38,885 nucleotides of DNA, from the NCBI GenBank assembly GCA_003246675.1, contig QJZQ01000118.1, positions 1-38,885 of the forward strand, in the 5' to 3' direction. Positions 7,580 through 16,141 of the stretch are shown here, piece after piece. The stretch is from Nitrospirota bacterium (GTDB taxonomy: Bacteria; Nitrospinota; Nitrospinia; Nitrospinales; VA-1). The position numbers and the translations under genes are program-made. Every line of letters starts with the position of its first letter. Position 1 is the first letter of the stretch. The notes under the pieces were generated by a model. That model saw only the letters and a program-made list of their open reading frames with translations. It was not told where the DNA came from and made no database searches.

Positions 7580-7774
7580 CTCGAGCTTGATGGCTTCGAG
7601 AAGGCGGCGCGTTTCGTCCAGAAAATCCGGCGCGACCATGAGTTCCATGAGGCCGCGCTGGTTATCCAGCGTGCGCGCCACCGCGAGGCTGTCGTAGCCC
7701 TCGAACAGGCTTACAAGGTAGCCGATTTCTTCCTTGGGAATCTCTATCTGGATCTGGATGGTGTCTTCGTGCAT
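7556..7774 (-). CDS. DUF4911-like small protein
   Basis: A 72-residue protein (begins MHEDTIQIQIEIPKEEIGYL) with a predicted strand-helix-strand-helix pattern and no signal peptide. It resembles DUF4911 proteins, which have no known function. Its ATG shares one base with the mnmG stop (TGATG), so it is translated by coupling after mnmG. Its last codons lie inside the second copy of the apt-end duplication, so its C-terminus (IPLRILT) may have been reshaped by that event. I recall the family from its pattern only. Confidence 0.65.
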   Translation of the reverse strand: MHEDTIQIQIEIPKEEIGYLVSLFEGYDSLAVARTLDNQRGLMELMVAPDFLDETRRLLEAIKLEIPLRILT

Positions 7775-9660
7775 CAGGTCTGAACCGCTTCCCCGGCCGC
7801 CGCGCGGCCGCGCCCATCGACAAGAACCATGAGGAGGGCCACCGCCGAAGGCGTCACCCCCGAAATCCTGCCGGCCTGCCCCAGGGTCGCCGGGCGCACC
7901 TCCTCGAACTTCTGCACCACTTCCCGGGAAAGGCCCGGAATGCCCTCATAAACAAAATCCGCCGGAATAGGCACACTCTCCAGTTTCTTCTGCCGCGCCA
8001 CCATCTGGTTCTGCCGAGAGATGAACCCATCGTATTTGACCTGGATCTCCACCTGCTCGCCCACCAGCCGGGGCACCGCGCAAGCGCCGTTGAACGCCCG
8101 CGCCAGGTGATCGTAGGTCACCTCGGGCCGCCGGAGGAGGCCTGCGAGGGTGGTCGGCTGGCGAAGCTCGCCGATGCCGAGCGCCTTAAGCCGGGTCAGG
8201 TCCTCGGGGGAGGGCAGCACCCGGGTGGCGCTCAACCGCTCGATCTCCCGCTCCACCGCCCGGTATTTCTCCCGGCAACGCTCGTTCATCTCGTCGGACA
8301 CCAGGCCCAGCGCGTGACCGCGCGCCATCAGCCGCCAGTCGGCATTGTCTTCCCTGAGAATCAGCCGGTACTCCGCACGCGAAGTGAACATGCGGTAAGG
8401 TTCCTCCGTTCCCTTGGTCACCAGGTCGTCGATCAGCACGCCGATATACCCTTCCATGCGCGTGAGCACGAACGGCGGACGCTTCTGCACCTTGAGCGCC
8501 GCGTTGATGCCGGCCACGAGGCCCTGGCCCGCCGCCTCTTCGTAACCCGAGGTGCCGTTGATCTGGCCGGCGTGGAACAGGCCGGACACAAGCCGGGTCT
8601 CCAGCGTCGGCTGGAGCTGAGTGGGGGGGACGAAGTCATACTCCACCGCATAGCCGGGGCGGACGATCTCGGCCCGTTCCAGCCCCGGGATGCTGCGCAC
8701 CACCTTCCACTGCACCTCCTCGGCCAGGCTGGTGGAAATGCCATTGGGGTAGATCCAGTCCGTATTCAACCCCTCCGGTTCGAGGAAGATGTTGTGCGAA
8801 ACCTTATCGGGAAACTTGACGACCTTGTCTTCGATGGACGGGCAGTAGCGCGGGCCGACGCCCTCGATGATGCCACTGTACAGAGGCGACAGATGCAGGT
8901 TGTCCTGGATCACGCGGCGGGTCTGTTCCGTTGTGGCGGTGAGGTAGCAGGGCACCTGCGGCCGGCTGATGCGCTCGTTGGCAAAGGAAAACGGTTTGGG
9001 CTCCGCGTCGCCTTCCTGAATCTGGCAGCGGGAAAAATCGATGGACCCGGCGAGGAGCCGGGGCGGAGTGCCCGTCTTCAAGCGTCCCACCCGAAACCCC
9101 GCCGCAAGAAATGAGCGCGAGAGGCGGGTGGAGGGTTTTTCATCGACCCGGCCCGCCGGCCGCTGGCTAAGACCCACATGCACCATGCCGTTCAAAAACG
9201 TGCCGGTGGTGATGACCACGGCCCCCGCGAGCAGCTGCCGCCCGCTGGCGGTGATCACGCCGCGAACGCACCTGTCCTCGATAACCAGCTCATCCACTTC
9301 CTCTTCCAGCAGGTCCAGACCGGCCTGGCTCTCAAGCACCCGGCGCATTTCCTCCTTGTAGAGATGCTTGTCGGCCTGAGCCCGGCTGCCGCGCACGGCG
9401 GGGCCTTTCGACGCGTTGAGGACGCGGAACTGGATGCCGGTGCGGTCGATGCATTTCGCCATCTCGCCGCCCAGGGCGTCGATCTCGCGCACGATGTGCC
9501 CCTTGCCCACGCCGCCGATGGCCGGGTTGCACGGCATGAGGGCGACCTTGTCGAGGTCGAGGGTGACGAGCGCCGTTCTGCAGCCCATGCGCGCCGCGGC
9601 CAGAGCCGCTTCGCAACCGGCATGCCCGCCGCCAATGACGATGACATCGTAGGAATGCAT
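7774..9660 (-). CDS. mnmG: tRNA uridine-5-carboxymethylaminomethyl modification enzyme MnmG
   Basis: A 628-residue FAD enzyme that, with MnmE, installs cmnm5 on the wobble uridine of some tRNAs. The FAD-binding glycine motif GGGHAGCEAALAAARMG starts near residue 11. Other family marks are GGVGKGHIVREIDALGG, RLKTGTPPRL, the cysteine block RYCPSIEDKV and the C-terminal helical region that contacts MnmE. Full length. It overlaps the downstream DUF4911-like gene. A modest promoter-like pair (TTGCCT-18-TATTGT) lies at 9701-9730, about 41 bases upstream. MnmE is not in the window. The tRNA-Gln(UUG) at 26436 belongs to its usual substrates. Confidence 0.97.
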   Translation of the reverse strand: MHSYDVIVIGGGHAGCEAALAAARMGCRTALVTLDLDKVALMPCNPAIGGVGKGHIVREIDALGGEMAKCIDRTGIQFRVLNASKGPAVRGSRAQADKHLYKEEMRRVLESQAGLDLLEEEVDELVIEDRCVRGVITASGRQLLAGAVVITTGTFLNGMVHVGLSQRPAGRVDEKPSTRLSRSFLAAGFRVGRLKTGTPPRLLAGSIDFSRCQIQEGDAEPKPFSFANERISRPQVPCYLTATTEQTRRVIQDNLHLSPLYSGIIEGVGPRYCPSIEDKVVKFPDKVSHNIFLEPEGLNTDWIYPNGISTSLAEEVQWKVVRSIPGLERAEIVRPGYAVEYDFVPPTQLQPTLETRLVSGLFHAGQINGTSGYEEAAGQGLVAGINAALKVQKRPPFVLTRMEGYIGVLIDDLVTKGTEEPYRMFTSRAEYRLILREDNADWRLMARGHALGLVSDEMNERCREKYRAVEREIERLSATRVLPSPEDLTRLKALGIGELRQPTTLAGLLRRPEVTYDHLARAFNGACAVPRLVGEQVEIQVKYDGFISRQNQMVARQKKLESVPIPADFVYEGIPGLSREVVQKFEEVRPATLGQAGRISGVTPSAVALLMVLVDGRGRAAAGEAVQT

Positions 9661-9857
9661 TATTCGTTAGAACCCAAGTTTAATGACGAGCTTTCATCAT
9701 ACAATAAACCGCCGCCTCTAAAACAGGCAAATCACCCGGCCCGAACCACCGCGCCCCGCACACAGGCGGAAAGCCCAGGGGCCGCCGCTTCGCGCGCGGC
9801 TGCGGGCCCGCAGCAAACACTGGGAATATCAAAGGGAAAATAGAGGGGGGGTGAAGC

Positions 9858-9944
9858 TGGTGCCGAAGAGAGGATTTGAACCTCCACGCCGTTACCGGCA
9901 CATGAACCTGAATCATGCGCGTCTACCAATTCCGCCACTTCGGC
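9858..9944 (-). tRNA. tRNA-Leu (CAG)
   Basis: An 87-base class II tRNA with a long variable arm. The acceptor stem is GCCGAAG/CTTCGGC with discriminator A and an encoded CCA. The anticodon arm CATGA-TTCAGGT-TCATG gives anticodon CAG. The T arm contains GGTTCAAATCC. It is transcribed from its own promoter at 9965-9993 and ends about 200 bases before mnmG. Confidence 0.95.
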
Positions 9945-9964
9945 ACTACAGAAACCGGAAAGCT

Positions 9965-9993
9965 ATTATGGATTTTATTCGGAGCAATTTCAA
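9965..9993 (-). promoter_or_regulatory. Promoter for tRNA-Leu
   Basis: On the minus strand TTGAAA (9988-9993) and CATAAT (9965-9970) are 17 bases apart, about 20 bases upstream of the mature tRNA start. Confidence 0.6.
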
Positions 9994-10014
9994 GACGTAT
10001 TTACGCCACCCGCG

Positions 10015-11055
10015 TTATTCCCCTCCAGACGGTCCCTTTTCCTCCACTTCGATGAGCGCGCGCACCGAATAGTGGTCATGAACGATGAAATACATCCCCA
10101 GGGCGAACAAGACCAGGAAGTTCACCCCCCACGCCACCATGCCGAAACTCACCGCGGTGATCTCCGCCTCGTGCATGACCTCGTGCAGGGCGATGAGGAC
10201 GCCGGCGTTAAACGAACCGAGAAACGCCGGGGTGGGCACCGCCGTGATGAGCACGCACACCGTCACCACCAGAACCATCAGCGACCCCGCCGATTTATCC
10301 TCCAGGCTGAACGCCCAGTAAAACGGGTAATAACTGAGCACGATCGCCGCCCACACAAACACGGTGTACAAGGCGACCCGGGCGAGCACCGCCGGTTGCC
10401 TCGCCACCTTGAGCCCCAGGGAAAATTCCTCGATCAGGTATTCCACCTTGTCGTGCCACTTCTTCGGCAGCGGTGTGATGAGCCAGAGGATCCACCGGAT
10501 GACCCGCGCCCGCTGGTGAATCATCATGTAAATGAACAGCAGAAGAAAGCCCACGACGCCCACCGCCAACCGGCCGAAGATCGACGCCAGGTCGGACAGA
10601 GCGACACCGGAAACCGTGGCGCCGGTCTCAAAGACCTCCGCGTGAAACAGGAACACCCAGCCGAACAGGATGAACAGGGCCAGCAGATCGAACAACCGCT
10701 CCACCACAATCGACGCGAACGCACTGGAAAAAGTGAGATTGTGTTTTTTGCCGAGCAGGTAGGCGCGCAGAAACTCCCCCGCTCGCGCAGGCAGGATGTT
10801 GCCCATGAACCCCACCATCAGCGGCGAATAAAGCTTGTGTGACTCGATGTCCTTGACCGGCAGGAGCAATTGGCGCCAGCGCCAGGCGCGGATCAGATAA
10901 CTGAGCACGACAAAGACGATGGCGGGGGCGATGTAGCCGTACTTCACCGTTTTGAATGAGGCCAACAGGTCCGCCATGGAAACGTTCCACAAGGTGTAAC
11001 CCAGAGCGGCGGCGGCGATGGCAACGCCAATGAAGAGTTGCTTGTAGTTCATCAT
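10015..11055 (-). CDS. UPF0104/lysylphosphatidylglycerol-synthase-type membrane protein
   Basis: A 346-residue polytopic protein with about eight membrane segments, starting with IGVAIAAAALGYTLWNVSM. It carries the family region PLMVGFMGNILPARAGEFLRAYLLGKK (about 77-105), matching the conserved N-x-x-P-x-R-x-G-E motif of the AglD/YbhN/MprF flippase-like domain. The MprF synthase domain is absent, so aminoacyl-lipid synthesis is unlikely. Such stand-alone proteins are thought to act on membrane lipids or polyprenyl-linked sugars. Its ATG overlaps the ribF stop by four bases, so it is co-translated with ribF. The link to flavin metabolism is probably only operonic. Confidence 0.85.
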   Translation of the reverse strand: MMNYKQLFIGVAIAAAALGYTLWNVSMADLLASFKTVKYGYIAPAIVFVVLSYLIRAWRWRQLLLPVKDIESHKLYSPLMVGFMGNILPARAGEFLRAYLLGKKHNLTFSSAFASIVVERLFDLLALFILFGWVFLFHAEVFETGATVSGVALSDLASIFGRLAVGVVGFLLLFIYMMIHQRARVIRWILWLITPLPKKWHDKVEYLIEEFSLGLKVARQPAVLARVALYTVFVWAAIVLSYYPFYWAFSLEDKSAGSLMVLVVTVCVLITAVPTPAFLGSFNAGVLIALHEVMHEAEITAVSFGMVAWGVNFLVLFALGMYFIVHDHYSVRALIEVEEKGPSGGE

Positions 11056-11981
11056 TTTGCTTCACCCAGCAACGCACGGGCGCGCTCGATGTCTTTGCCG
11101 ATCTGCCCGACCAGTTCGCTGGCGGAGGCAAATTCCATCTCACTGCGGATTCGGTCGATGAATTCCACCTCGATCTCCTGGCCGTAGATTTTCTCCGCGA
11201 AATCGAAGATGTGGATTTCCACGCTCAAGCGGTCGCGGTTGAAAGTGGGGTTGAAGCCGATGTTCGCCACCCCGCAAAGCCTGCGGTCCCGGTGGCGGAT
11301 GCGCACGGCGTACACGCCGTTGCCGGGAATCTGCATCTTGCTCGTATCGATGTTGGCGGTGGGAAACCCGATGGCGCCCCCGGTCTTGTGGCCGTGCACC
11401 ACCGGTCCCTCGATGGAGTGATACCGTCCGAGAAACCTCGCCGCCGCGCTCACGTTGCCCTCCTCGATGAGCTCGCGCACATGGGAACTGCTGACCAGTT
11501 GGCCCTCGTGGTGGATCGGCTCGACGACGTGGACCCTGAAACCGAAGGTCTCGCCCATTTTCCGCAGGTAGGGCACCGTCCCCTCGCGCCCGCGCCCGAA
11601 AGCGTAATCGAACCCCACCACCACCTCCCGGACGCCTATTTTCTCCACCAGGATATTGCCCGCGAACTCCCGCGGGCACTGGTCGGCGAACTGGCGGTCG
11701 AATTCGGCGCATATCACCTTGTCGATACCGCAGGCTTCGATCAATTCCATCTTCTTGCGAAACGTCGTCAGAAGCGGCGGCATGCGGTGAGGAGCGATGA
11801 TTTTCAGGGGGTGCGGCTCGAAGGTGAAAACGATGGAGGTGCCGTTATTTTCCCGGGCGATCCGCGCCGCCTGCCGGAAAATGATCTGATGGCCGATATG
11901 CACCCCGTCGAAATTGCCAATGGCCACCACGGGGTAGGGGGCGGGGCCTTCCAGGTTTTTCATGCCACGGACGATTTTCAT
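11052..11981 (-). CDS. ribF: Bifunctional riboflavin kinase/FAD synthetase
   Basis: A 309-residue enzyme converting riboflavin to FMN and FMN to FAD. The N-terminal adenylyltransferase domain has GNFDGVHIGH at about 22-31 and a later SSSHVRELI. The C-terminal kinase domain has GHKTGGAIGFPTANI and NIGFNPTF. The ATG at 11981 follows a strong GGGAGGGGGG ribosome site; an extension to 12047 would overlap the divergent tatB promoter region and is unlikely. The downstream membrane-protein gene is coupled through ATGA. Confidence 0.95.
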   Translation of the reverse strand: MKIVRGMKNLEGPAPYPVVAIGNFDGVHIGHQIIFRQAARIARENNGTSIVFTFEPHPLKIIAPHRMPPLLTTFRKKMELIEACGIDKVICAEFDRQFADQCPREFAGNILVEKIGVREVVVGFDYAFGRGREGTVPYLRKMGETFGFRVHVVEPIHHEGQLVSSSHVRELIEEGNVSAAARFLGRYHSIEGPVVHGHKTGGAIGFPTANIDTSKMQIPGNGVYAVRIRHRDRRLCGVANIGFNPTFNRDRLSVEIHIFDFAEKIYGQEIEVEFIDRIRSEMEFASASELVGQIGKDIERARALLGEAK

Positions 11982-12029
11982 GCCCCCCCTCCCGCCGGAG
12001 AAATTCGTTCGCACTGGAAAACCGCGGAA

Positions 12030-12057
12030 TTGTCTGTTAAAATCCAAGTCATACAGA
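12030..12057 (+). promoter_or_regulatory. Possible promoter for tatB
   Basis: TTGTCT (12030-12035) and TACAGA (12052-12057) are 16 bases apart, 18 bases before the tatB ATG. Both boxes are imperfect. Confidence 0.35.
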
Positions 12058-12075
12058 ACACCGGAGTCCGCTCAT

Positions 12076-12381
12076 ATGTTTGATATCGGCTTTTTCGAGT
12101 TAATGATCATCATGGCGATCGCTGTCGTGGTCATCGGCCCCCAGAATCTGCCCAAGCTCGCCAAGGCGGTCGGCAAGGGCTGGGGCGAATTTCAGGCGAC
12201 CTTCAACAGCCTCAAGCAGGAAGTCATGAACGAGGCCGAGGGCCTCAAACAATCGGTCAACATAGAGAACCTGGAGAAGGATGTCGTCAACGCCACCAAG
12301 GTCGACGTCGACGTGAATCTCGATCTTCAGGAAACCGTGGACATCGCCAAGAGCATCGGCAATTCCACCTCCAACAAGTGA
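12076..12381 (+). CDS. tatB: Twin-arginine translocase subunit TatB-like
   Basis: A 101-residue protein. It has an N-terminal membrane helix (about 6-21) with Glu8 in it and the hinge GPQNLPKLAKAVG (Pro22) before an amphipathic helix, then an acidic tail (KVDVDVNLDLQETVDIAK). The polar Glu in the helix and the VIGPQ-LP hinge favour TatB over TatA, which usually has FG at the hinge. TatB recognises twin-arginine signal peptides together with TatC. No tatC is nearby. Confidence 0.85.
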   Translation: MFDIGFFELMIIMAIAVVVIGPQNLPKLAKAVGKGWGEFQATFNSLKQEVMNEAEGLKQSVNIENLEKDVVNATKVDVDVNLDLQETVDIAKSIGNSTSNK

Positions 12382-12507
12382 CCGCATCCCGAACGCCGCA
12401 TTCCTGAAACCGGCGGGCCTTCCCGAGGGTTGTTACGCCAGCCGGGGCGTAAAGCGGCTTCCTCTTCCCATCCGGAAAAACCGGGCATGCCGCCCGGGCA
12501 CGGCCTC

Positions 12508-12900
12508 ATGCTGAGCACCGTCAGTTTTCACCCGTTCCTTTCGCATTTCCCCGTGGCCCTGTTCACCGCCGGCATGGCGCTGCTTTGGGCCACACGCGGC
12601 AAAGATCAGCCCGGCCTGCTGGCGGCGGTGCGCTTCAACCTGAGCCTCGGGCTCCTCGCCGCCGTGCTGGCCTGTTTCACCGGCATGGTGTCTGCCGACC
12701 TGAACCTCAAGACCAATGTCGAGGTGGAGGGCCACCAGGGTTACTCGTTCCTTTTCACCCTGTTCCTCGGCATTTCGGCCGGATACTCCTACACCCGCGC
12801 CTACTCGCGCAACGCCCTTTTATTCTACTCGCTTGCCGGGCTCGGCCTGATGGCCTGCATCTATTCCGGCTACCTGCTGGTGTTTCCCGCCCCCGCCTGA
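12508..12900 (+). CDS. DUF2231 membrane protein (first of a convergent pair)
   Basis: A 130-residue protein with four membrane segments and the DUF2231 signature FHPFLSHFPVAL near the N-terminus, including the paired histidines seen in this family. Function unknown; such proteins often accompany respiratory or heme genes. The ATG at 12508 puts the signature in its usual place; 12487 is an alternative start. Its 3' end overlaps the convergent paralogue at 12870-13316 by 31 bases. Confidence 0.75.
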   Translation: MLSTVSFHPFLSHFPVALFTAGMALLWATRGKDQPGLLAAVRFNLSLGLLAAVLACFTGMVSADLNLKTNVEVEGHQGYSFLFTLFLGISAGYSYTRAYSRNALLFYSLAGLGLMACIYSGYLLVFPAPA

Positions 12901-13316
12901 GGCTCGGGAAGCCCGTAACGATGCGCCAGTTCCCCGCCCAGATAGCCGGTGGCCAGAACGCTCGCGAGGCCCACGGCAAGAAACAGGAAGCGCAGCCCCT
13001 TCATCAGCCGGCTTTTGCCGAACCGGCCGATAAGCAAAACCGCGATAAACAGACCGGCGCTCAAAAACGCGGCAAGAATGTGATACCCCAGAAACGGCTT
13101 CGCCCGGTCCGGCACCTCGATACCCATCAGCCCGAGCAGGCCCACCGCCAGCACCGGCCATACGCACCAGAACCCGAGGCGCACGTTGAACCGGCCGGCG
13201 GCTTTCACCACTTCATCGCCCCGGAGCCCGCCATAGATCTCGAACAACGCCCCACTCACCAGAAGCCCAACGGGGAAATGCACGATCAGGGGATGCAGCC
13301 TGGCGAAAAATATCAC
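12870..13316 (-). CDS. DUF2231 membrane protein (second of a convergent pair)
   Basis: A 148-residue protein with four membrane segments and the DUF2231 signature LHPLIVHFPVGL. It resembles the neighbour at 12508 in arrangement (FNVRLGFWCVWPVLAVGLLGLMGIE against FNLSLGLLAAVLACFTGMVSAD), with a longer hydrophilic tail. One base separates its start from the stop of the upstream methyltransferase gene, so it is the last gene of that transcript. The pair could form a hetero-oligomer in the membrane; that is inference. Confidence 0.8.
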   Translation of the reverse strand: MIFFARLHPLIVHFPVGLLVSGALFEIYGGLRGDEVVKAAGRFNVRLGFWCVWPVLAVGLLGLMGIEVPDRAKPFLGYHILAAFLSAGLFIAVLLIGRFGKSRLMKGLRFLFLAVGLASVLATGYLGGELAHRYGLPEPQAGAGNTSR

Positions 13317-13317
13317 C

Positions 13318-14406
13318 TTATCCGCCGTTTTTTTTATCGGCCAAAGCGGCCGCCTTGCCCCGGCGGCGGAAAAGTTCGGAGAGAATCACGCCCCCGGCCA
13401 CCGAAACATTGAGCGATTCGACGTTGCCACTGCCCGGCACATGGACGATGGCGTCGCAGCGCTTTCTTGCCCTCTCCGACAGCCCCTCGCGCTCATTGCC
13501 GAGCACCACCACGCAGGGAAAGCGCAGGGGCTGGTCGTAAATCGAAATGCTGGAGTTGATGTCGGCGCCGAGCACAAACAGGCCCTCGCCCCTCAGATCC
13601 CGGAGTGCCGACGGCATGTCGCCCGCCTGGTAACACGGCACGTTTTCCAGGCCGCCTTCGGCCATGCGCACCGCCGAAGGCGAAAGCACGCGCTGGTCTT
13701 CCGTCGCCTCGAGGATCAGCCCTGCCACGCCGAAATAGGCGGCCGACCGCATGATCGCCCCGATGTTGTGCGGGTTTTCCACCCCGTCGAGCGCCACCGC
13801 CACCGCCCCCTCGGGCAAACCCTGGCGAACCAGGGTACGAACCGGCAACAGCTTCATGGGACGCACCACCATGACCACGCCTTCGTGGTGCACGCTGGCG
13901 GCCACCTTGTTCAGCGAATCATTGTCGAGTTCGCGGTAAGGCAGCTTGCGCGCGCTGCACCACTTTTTGACATCCTTAAACTCGCTGCTGCGGCCTTCCT
14001 GAAAGTAGACCCTGAGCAGATCCTCCGGCCGTTTCTGGAACACGCTCTGGCAGGCGTTCCTGCCGTAGATCAGAAATTCCTCGTCCTTGAGCCGCGGCCG
14101 GTTGTTATCCGGCGCTGCGCGCGGAGCCTCGGGTTTTTCCTCGCTCCACGGGCGCGCGGCACCCTCTGGCTTTTTATCCATCGCCGGGCGATCGGACGAC
14201 CACGGCTTTTTCTTATCGCTCCAGGCGCGCGGAGCCTCGGGTTTTTTCGCGCTCCATGGGCGCGCGGCACCGCCTGGCTTTTTATCCATCGCCGGCCCAC
14301 CGGACGTTCGTTTTTTGAATCCGGCCGCCGGAGCAGCCGGTCTGGAGAATTTTTTTGCGGGTCGTGAATGAGCGGAATCCTGTCTTTTTTTTATCAATGT
14401 CTCCAT
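13318..14406 (-). CDS. rlmB: SpoU/TrmH-family RNA 2'-O-ribose methyltransferase (RlmB-like)
   Basis: A 362-residue protein. Residues 1-105 are a basic, low-complexity extension with two 36-residue repeats (PAMDKKPxGAARPWS at 38 and 74). Residues about 110-185 are the SpoU substrate-binding domain (LIYGRNACQSVF). The knotted methyltransferase domain follows with all three SpoU motifs: motif 1 NPHNIGAIMRSAAYFG (211-226), motif 2 VVLGNEREGLS (300-310) and motif 3 SLNVSVAGGVILSELFRRR (331-349). It methylates a guanosine ribose, in RlmB the 23S rRNA G2251; that target is inferred. The extension is longer than in Escherichia coli RlmB (243 aa) and may bind RNA. Confidence 0.85.
   Translation of the reverse strand: METLIKKRQDSAHSRPAKKFSRPAAPAAGFKKRTSGGPAMDKKPGGAARPWSAKKPEAPRAWSDKKKPWSSDRPAMDKKPEGAARPWSEEKPEAPRAAPDNNRPRLKDEEFLIYGRNACQSVFQKRPEDLLRVYFQEGRSSEFKDVKKWCSARKLPYRELDNDSLNKVAASVHHEGVVMVVRPMKLLPVRTLVRQGLPEGAVAVALDGVENPHNIGAIMRSAAYFGVAGLILEATEDQRVLSPSAVRMAEGGLENVPCYQAGDMPSALRDLRGEGLFVLGADINSSISIYDQPLRFPCVVVLGNEREGLSERARKRCDAIVHVPGSGNVESLNVSVAGGVILSELFRRRGKAAALADKKNGG
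14092..14295 (-). repeat. Two in-frame 108-base repeats in the rlmB-like gene
   Basis: GCGGAGCCTC recurs at 14121 and 14229, and the surrounding sequence repeats with the same 108-base step. The encoded units are 36 residues, basic and Pro/Ala/Lys-rich. The copies remain close, which suggests recent duplication or shared constraint. Confidence 0.8.
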
Positions 14407-14426
14407 GTCCTGAGTTCGGCCGGACC

Positions 14427-14873
14427 TTATGAATTGTCTTCGGCCATGCGTTGGTTCATCGAATCCAGCCGCCGTATGAGCAGATCGATCAGCTGGTCCT
14501 TTATCTTGTTGAGTAAAACGGGATTGAGCCGCTGGATCGTCTGACCGTCCATTTTAAGAACGGTCGACTCTTCGAGAGCGATCACACTGGTGGTACGCGG
14601 CCTTTTTTCGATGAACGATACTTCGCCGAAAACGTCGCCGGGCTTGAGAACCGCGAGGGTGACTGTGGGGTGAGGTTCCCGGATCACCTTCAATTCCCCG
14701 GCAAGCAGGATGTACAGTGAGCTGTCGATTTGTCCCTGGGTGATGATCGTGCGCGCCTTGGGGAAAGTGAACCTGTCGCAACCCAGGGTCGCCAGGAATT
14801 TTTTTTCTTCCAGGCTCAGCTTGTTAAAAAAAGAGATCCCCTGCAATAATGCCAGCGCTTTTTCATACTCCAA
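14427..14873 (-). CDS. Stand-alone cyclic nucleotide-binding domain protein
   Basis: A 148-residue protein that is almost entirely one cyclic-nucleotide-binding beta-roll (about 20-125), including GDVFGEVSFIEKRPRTTSV, the counterpart of the phosphate-binding cassette. It ends in a helix (NKIKDQLIDLLIRRLDSM). There is no DNA-binding domain, so it is not a CRP-type regulator; it may sense a nucleotide and act through a partner, or be a degenerate fold. I chose a TTG start at 14873 because AAGGAG lies just ahead; the frame could also begin at the TTG at 14927. A TG-extended -10 (TATCAT) lies in the AT-rich spacer upstream. Confidence 0.75.
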   Translation of the reverse strand: MEYEKALALLQGISFFNKLSLEEKKFLATLGCDRFTFPKARTIITQGQIDSSLYILLAGELKVIREPHPTVTLAVLKPGDVFGEVSFIEKRPRTTSVIALEESTVLKMDGQTIQRLNPVLLNKIKDQLIDLLIRRLDSMNQRMAEDNS

Positions 14874-15082
14874 CCGCTTTCTCCTTTTCCATGCCGGAGG
14901 CGCTGTGGGGGTGGGCGCTGCCGGCAAAACCGCAAATCGAAATTAAATATCTCTTAATCAGGTATGATAGCAAATAACCCCCGGCCAGGCCCGATAATTA
15001 TGGCTAACCCAGGGTTCAAGTCTCTGAAAAAGTGGAGAATATGATTTTTTGAGAAGGCTGAACCGAGCCTGGGAGGGTGGCC

Positions 15083-16141
15083 TCAGCCGTGCCCGCCCAT
15101 CATGAACGCTTCCGAATCCTCGAACCTCGGCGCCGGCAGATGCGCCGCCTGACGGAAGAATTCATCGGCCAGCCGCATCACCACCGCCAGCGAATGGGTT
15201 TCGAACAAGCCGCGCCGAAACGCCGCCGCGCCAGGGTAGCCGAAGGCCAGCCAGGTGGCGAATTTGCGCACGCGCAGCAAGGTGTTGCGCGTGTCGTAGC
15301 AGCCCGCCAGAAGTTCCTGATAGCGGCACAGCAGGGTGAAGGGCGAACGCTCCGCCGTGTCTTCACCCAGGCATTCCCTGAACAGCCATGGGTTTCTGAG
15401 CGCCCCCCGGCCGATCATCACCGCGTCGACGCCCGTTTCCGCGAGGCGGTCTTTCGCCTGCCGCGCACTCCTGATGTCGCCGTTGCCGATGATCGGGATT
15501 TGCGCTTTTCGGGCCACATCGGCGATCAGGTCCCAGTCCGCCCGGCCCTCATACCCCTGCGCCCGTGTGCGGCCGTGAATCGCCACCCACTCACACCCGG
15601 CACGGTCCGCCGCCTCGACGCATTCGTGAATGGTCAGTTCCTCGTCGCTCCAGCCGGTACGCATTTTCACCGTCAACGGGTGGTCGATGTTCTGCCGGAT
15701 GCGGGAGAGGTATTTCTCCAGATAGCCCGGGTCACGCATGAGGGCGGCGCCGGAACCCTTCTTAACCACTTTCTTGACCGGACAGCCGAGGTTGATATCG
15801 ATGAAGGCCACGGTTTCCCGGCAGAGCCCCTGCGCGGCGGCGATGATGTCCTCCGCCGATTCGCCGAAAAGCTGAACCCCCACCGGCGCGCCGGGGTTTG
15901 CGTGCACCTCGGTCATCTTGCGGGTTTTCGCGGAATTAAACAGCAGGCCCTTGGCCGAAACCAGCTCGGAGACGAGCACCCCCGCCTGCATCTCATCCAT
16001 CAAGCGGCGGAAGACCACGTCGGTAATACCGGCCATCGGCGCAAGCCAGAAGGGGTTGCGGGCGCGGGCGAACAGACCGCCGCGACCTTTATTTTCCGTC
16101 CGCGCCGCATCCGCCGGCACCGCGGGGGGTAAGGGTTTCAT
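15083..16141 (-). CDS. dus: tRNA-dihydrouridine synthase
   Basis: A 352-residue FMN enzyme that reduces uridine in tRNA. It has the N-terminal FWLAPMAGITDVVFRRLM and the catalytic loop INLGCPVKKVVKKGSGAAL with Cys120. Also present are GRTRAQGYEG, the FMN-phosphate motif IIGNGDIRS and a helical C-terminal domain. The ATG at 16141 overlaps the stop of the upstream pseudouridine synthase gene (ATGA), so the two RNA-modifying enzymes are co-translated. Subfamily (DusA, B or C) is not certain; the motif pattern is nearest to DusB-like proteins. Confidence 0.92.
   Translation of the reverse strand: MKPLPPAVPADAARTENKGRGGLFARARNPFWLAPMAGITDVVFRRLMDEMQAGVLVSELVSAKGLLFNSAKTRKMTEVHANPGAPVGVQLFGESAEDIIAAAQGLCRETVAFIDINLGCPVKKVVKKGSGAALMRDPGYLEKYLSRIRQNIDHPLTVKMRTGWSDEELTIHECVEAADRAGCEWVAIHGRTRAQGYEGRADWDLIADVARKAQIPIIGNGDIRSARQAKDRLAETGVDAVMIGRGALRNPWLFRECLGEDTAERSPFTLLCRYQELLAGCYDTRNTLLRVRKFATWLAFGYPGAAAFRRGLFETHSLAVVMRLADEFFRQAAHLPAPRFEDSEAFMMGGHG

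Noticed and set aside
9799..9814. 16-base GC palindrome between mnmG and tRNA-Leu as a terminator for the tRNA
   Set aside because: No T-run follows on either strand; it lies in a very GC-rich stretch where such palindromes are not surprising.
12398..12500. Similarity between two parts of the tatB-DUF2231 spacer around AAACCGG
   Set aside because: Offset 71, short and GC-rich, and it does not include a gene end; may be chance.
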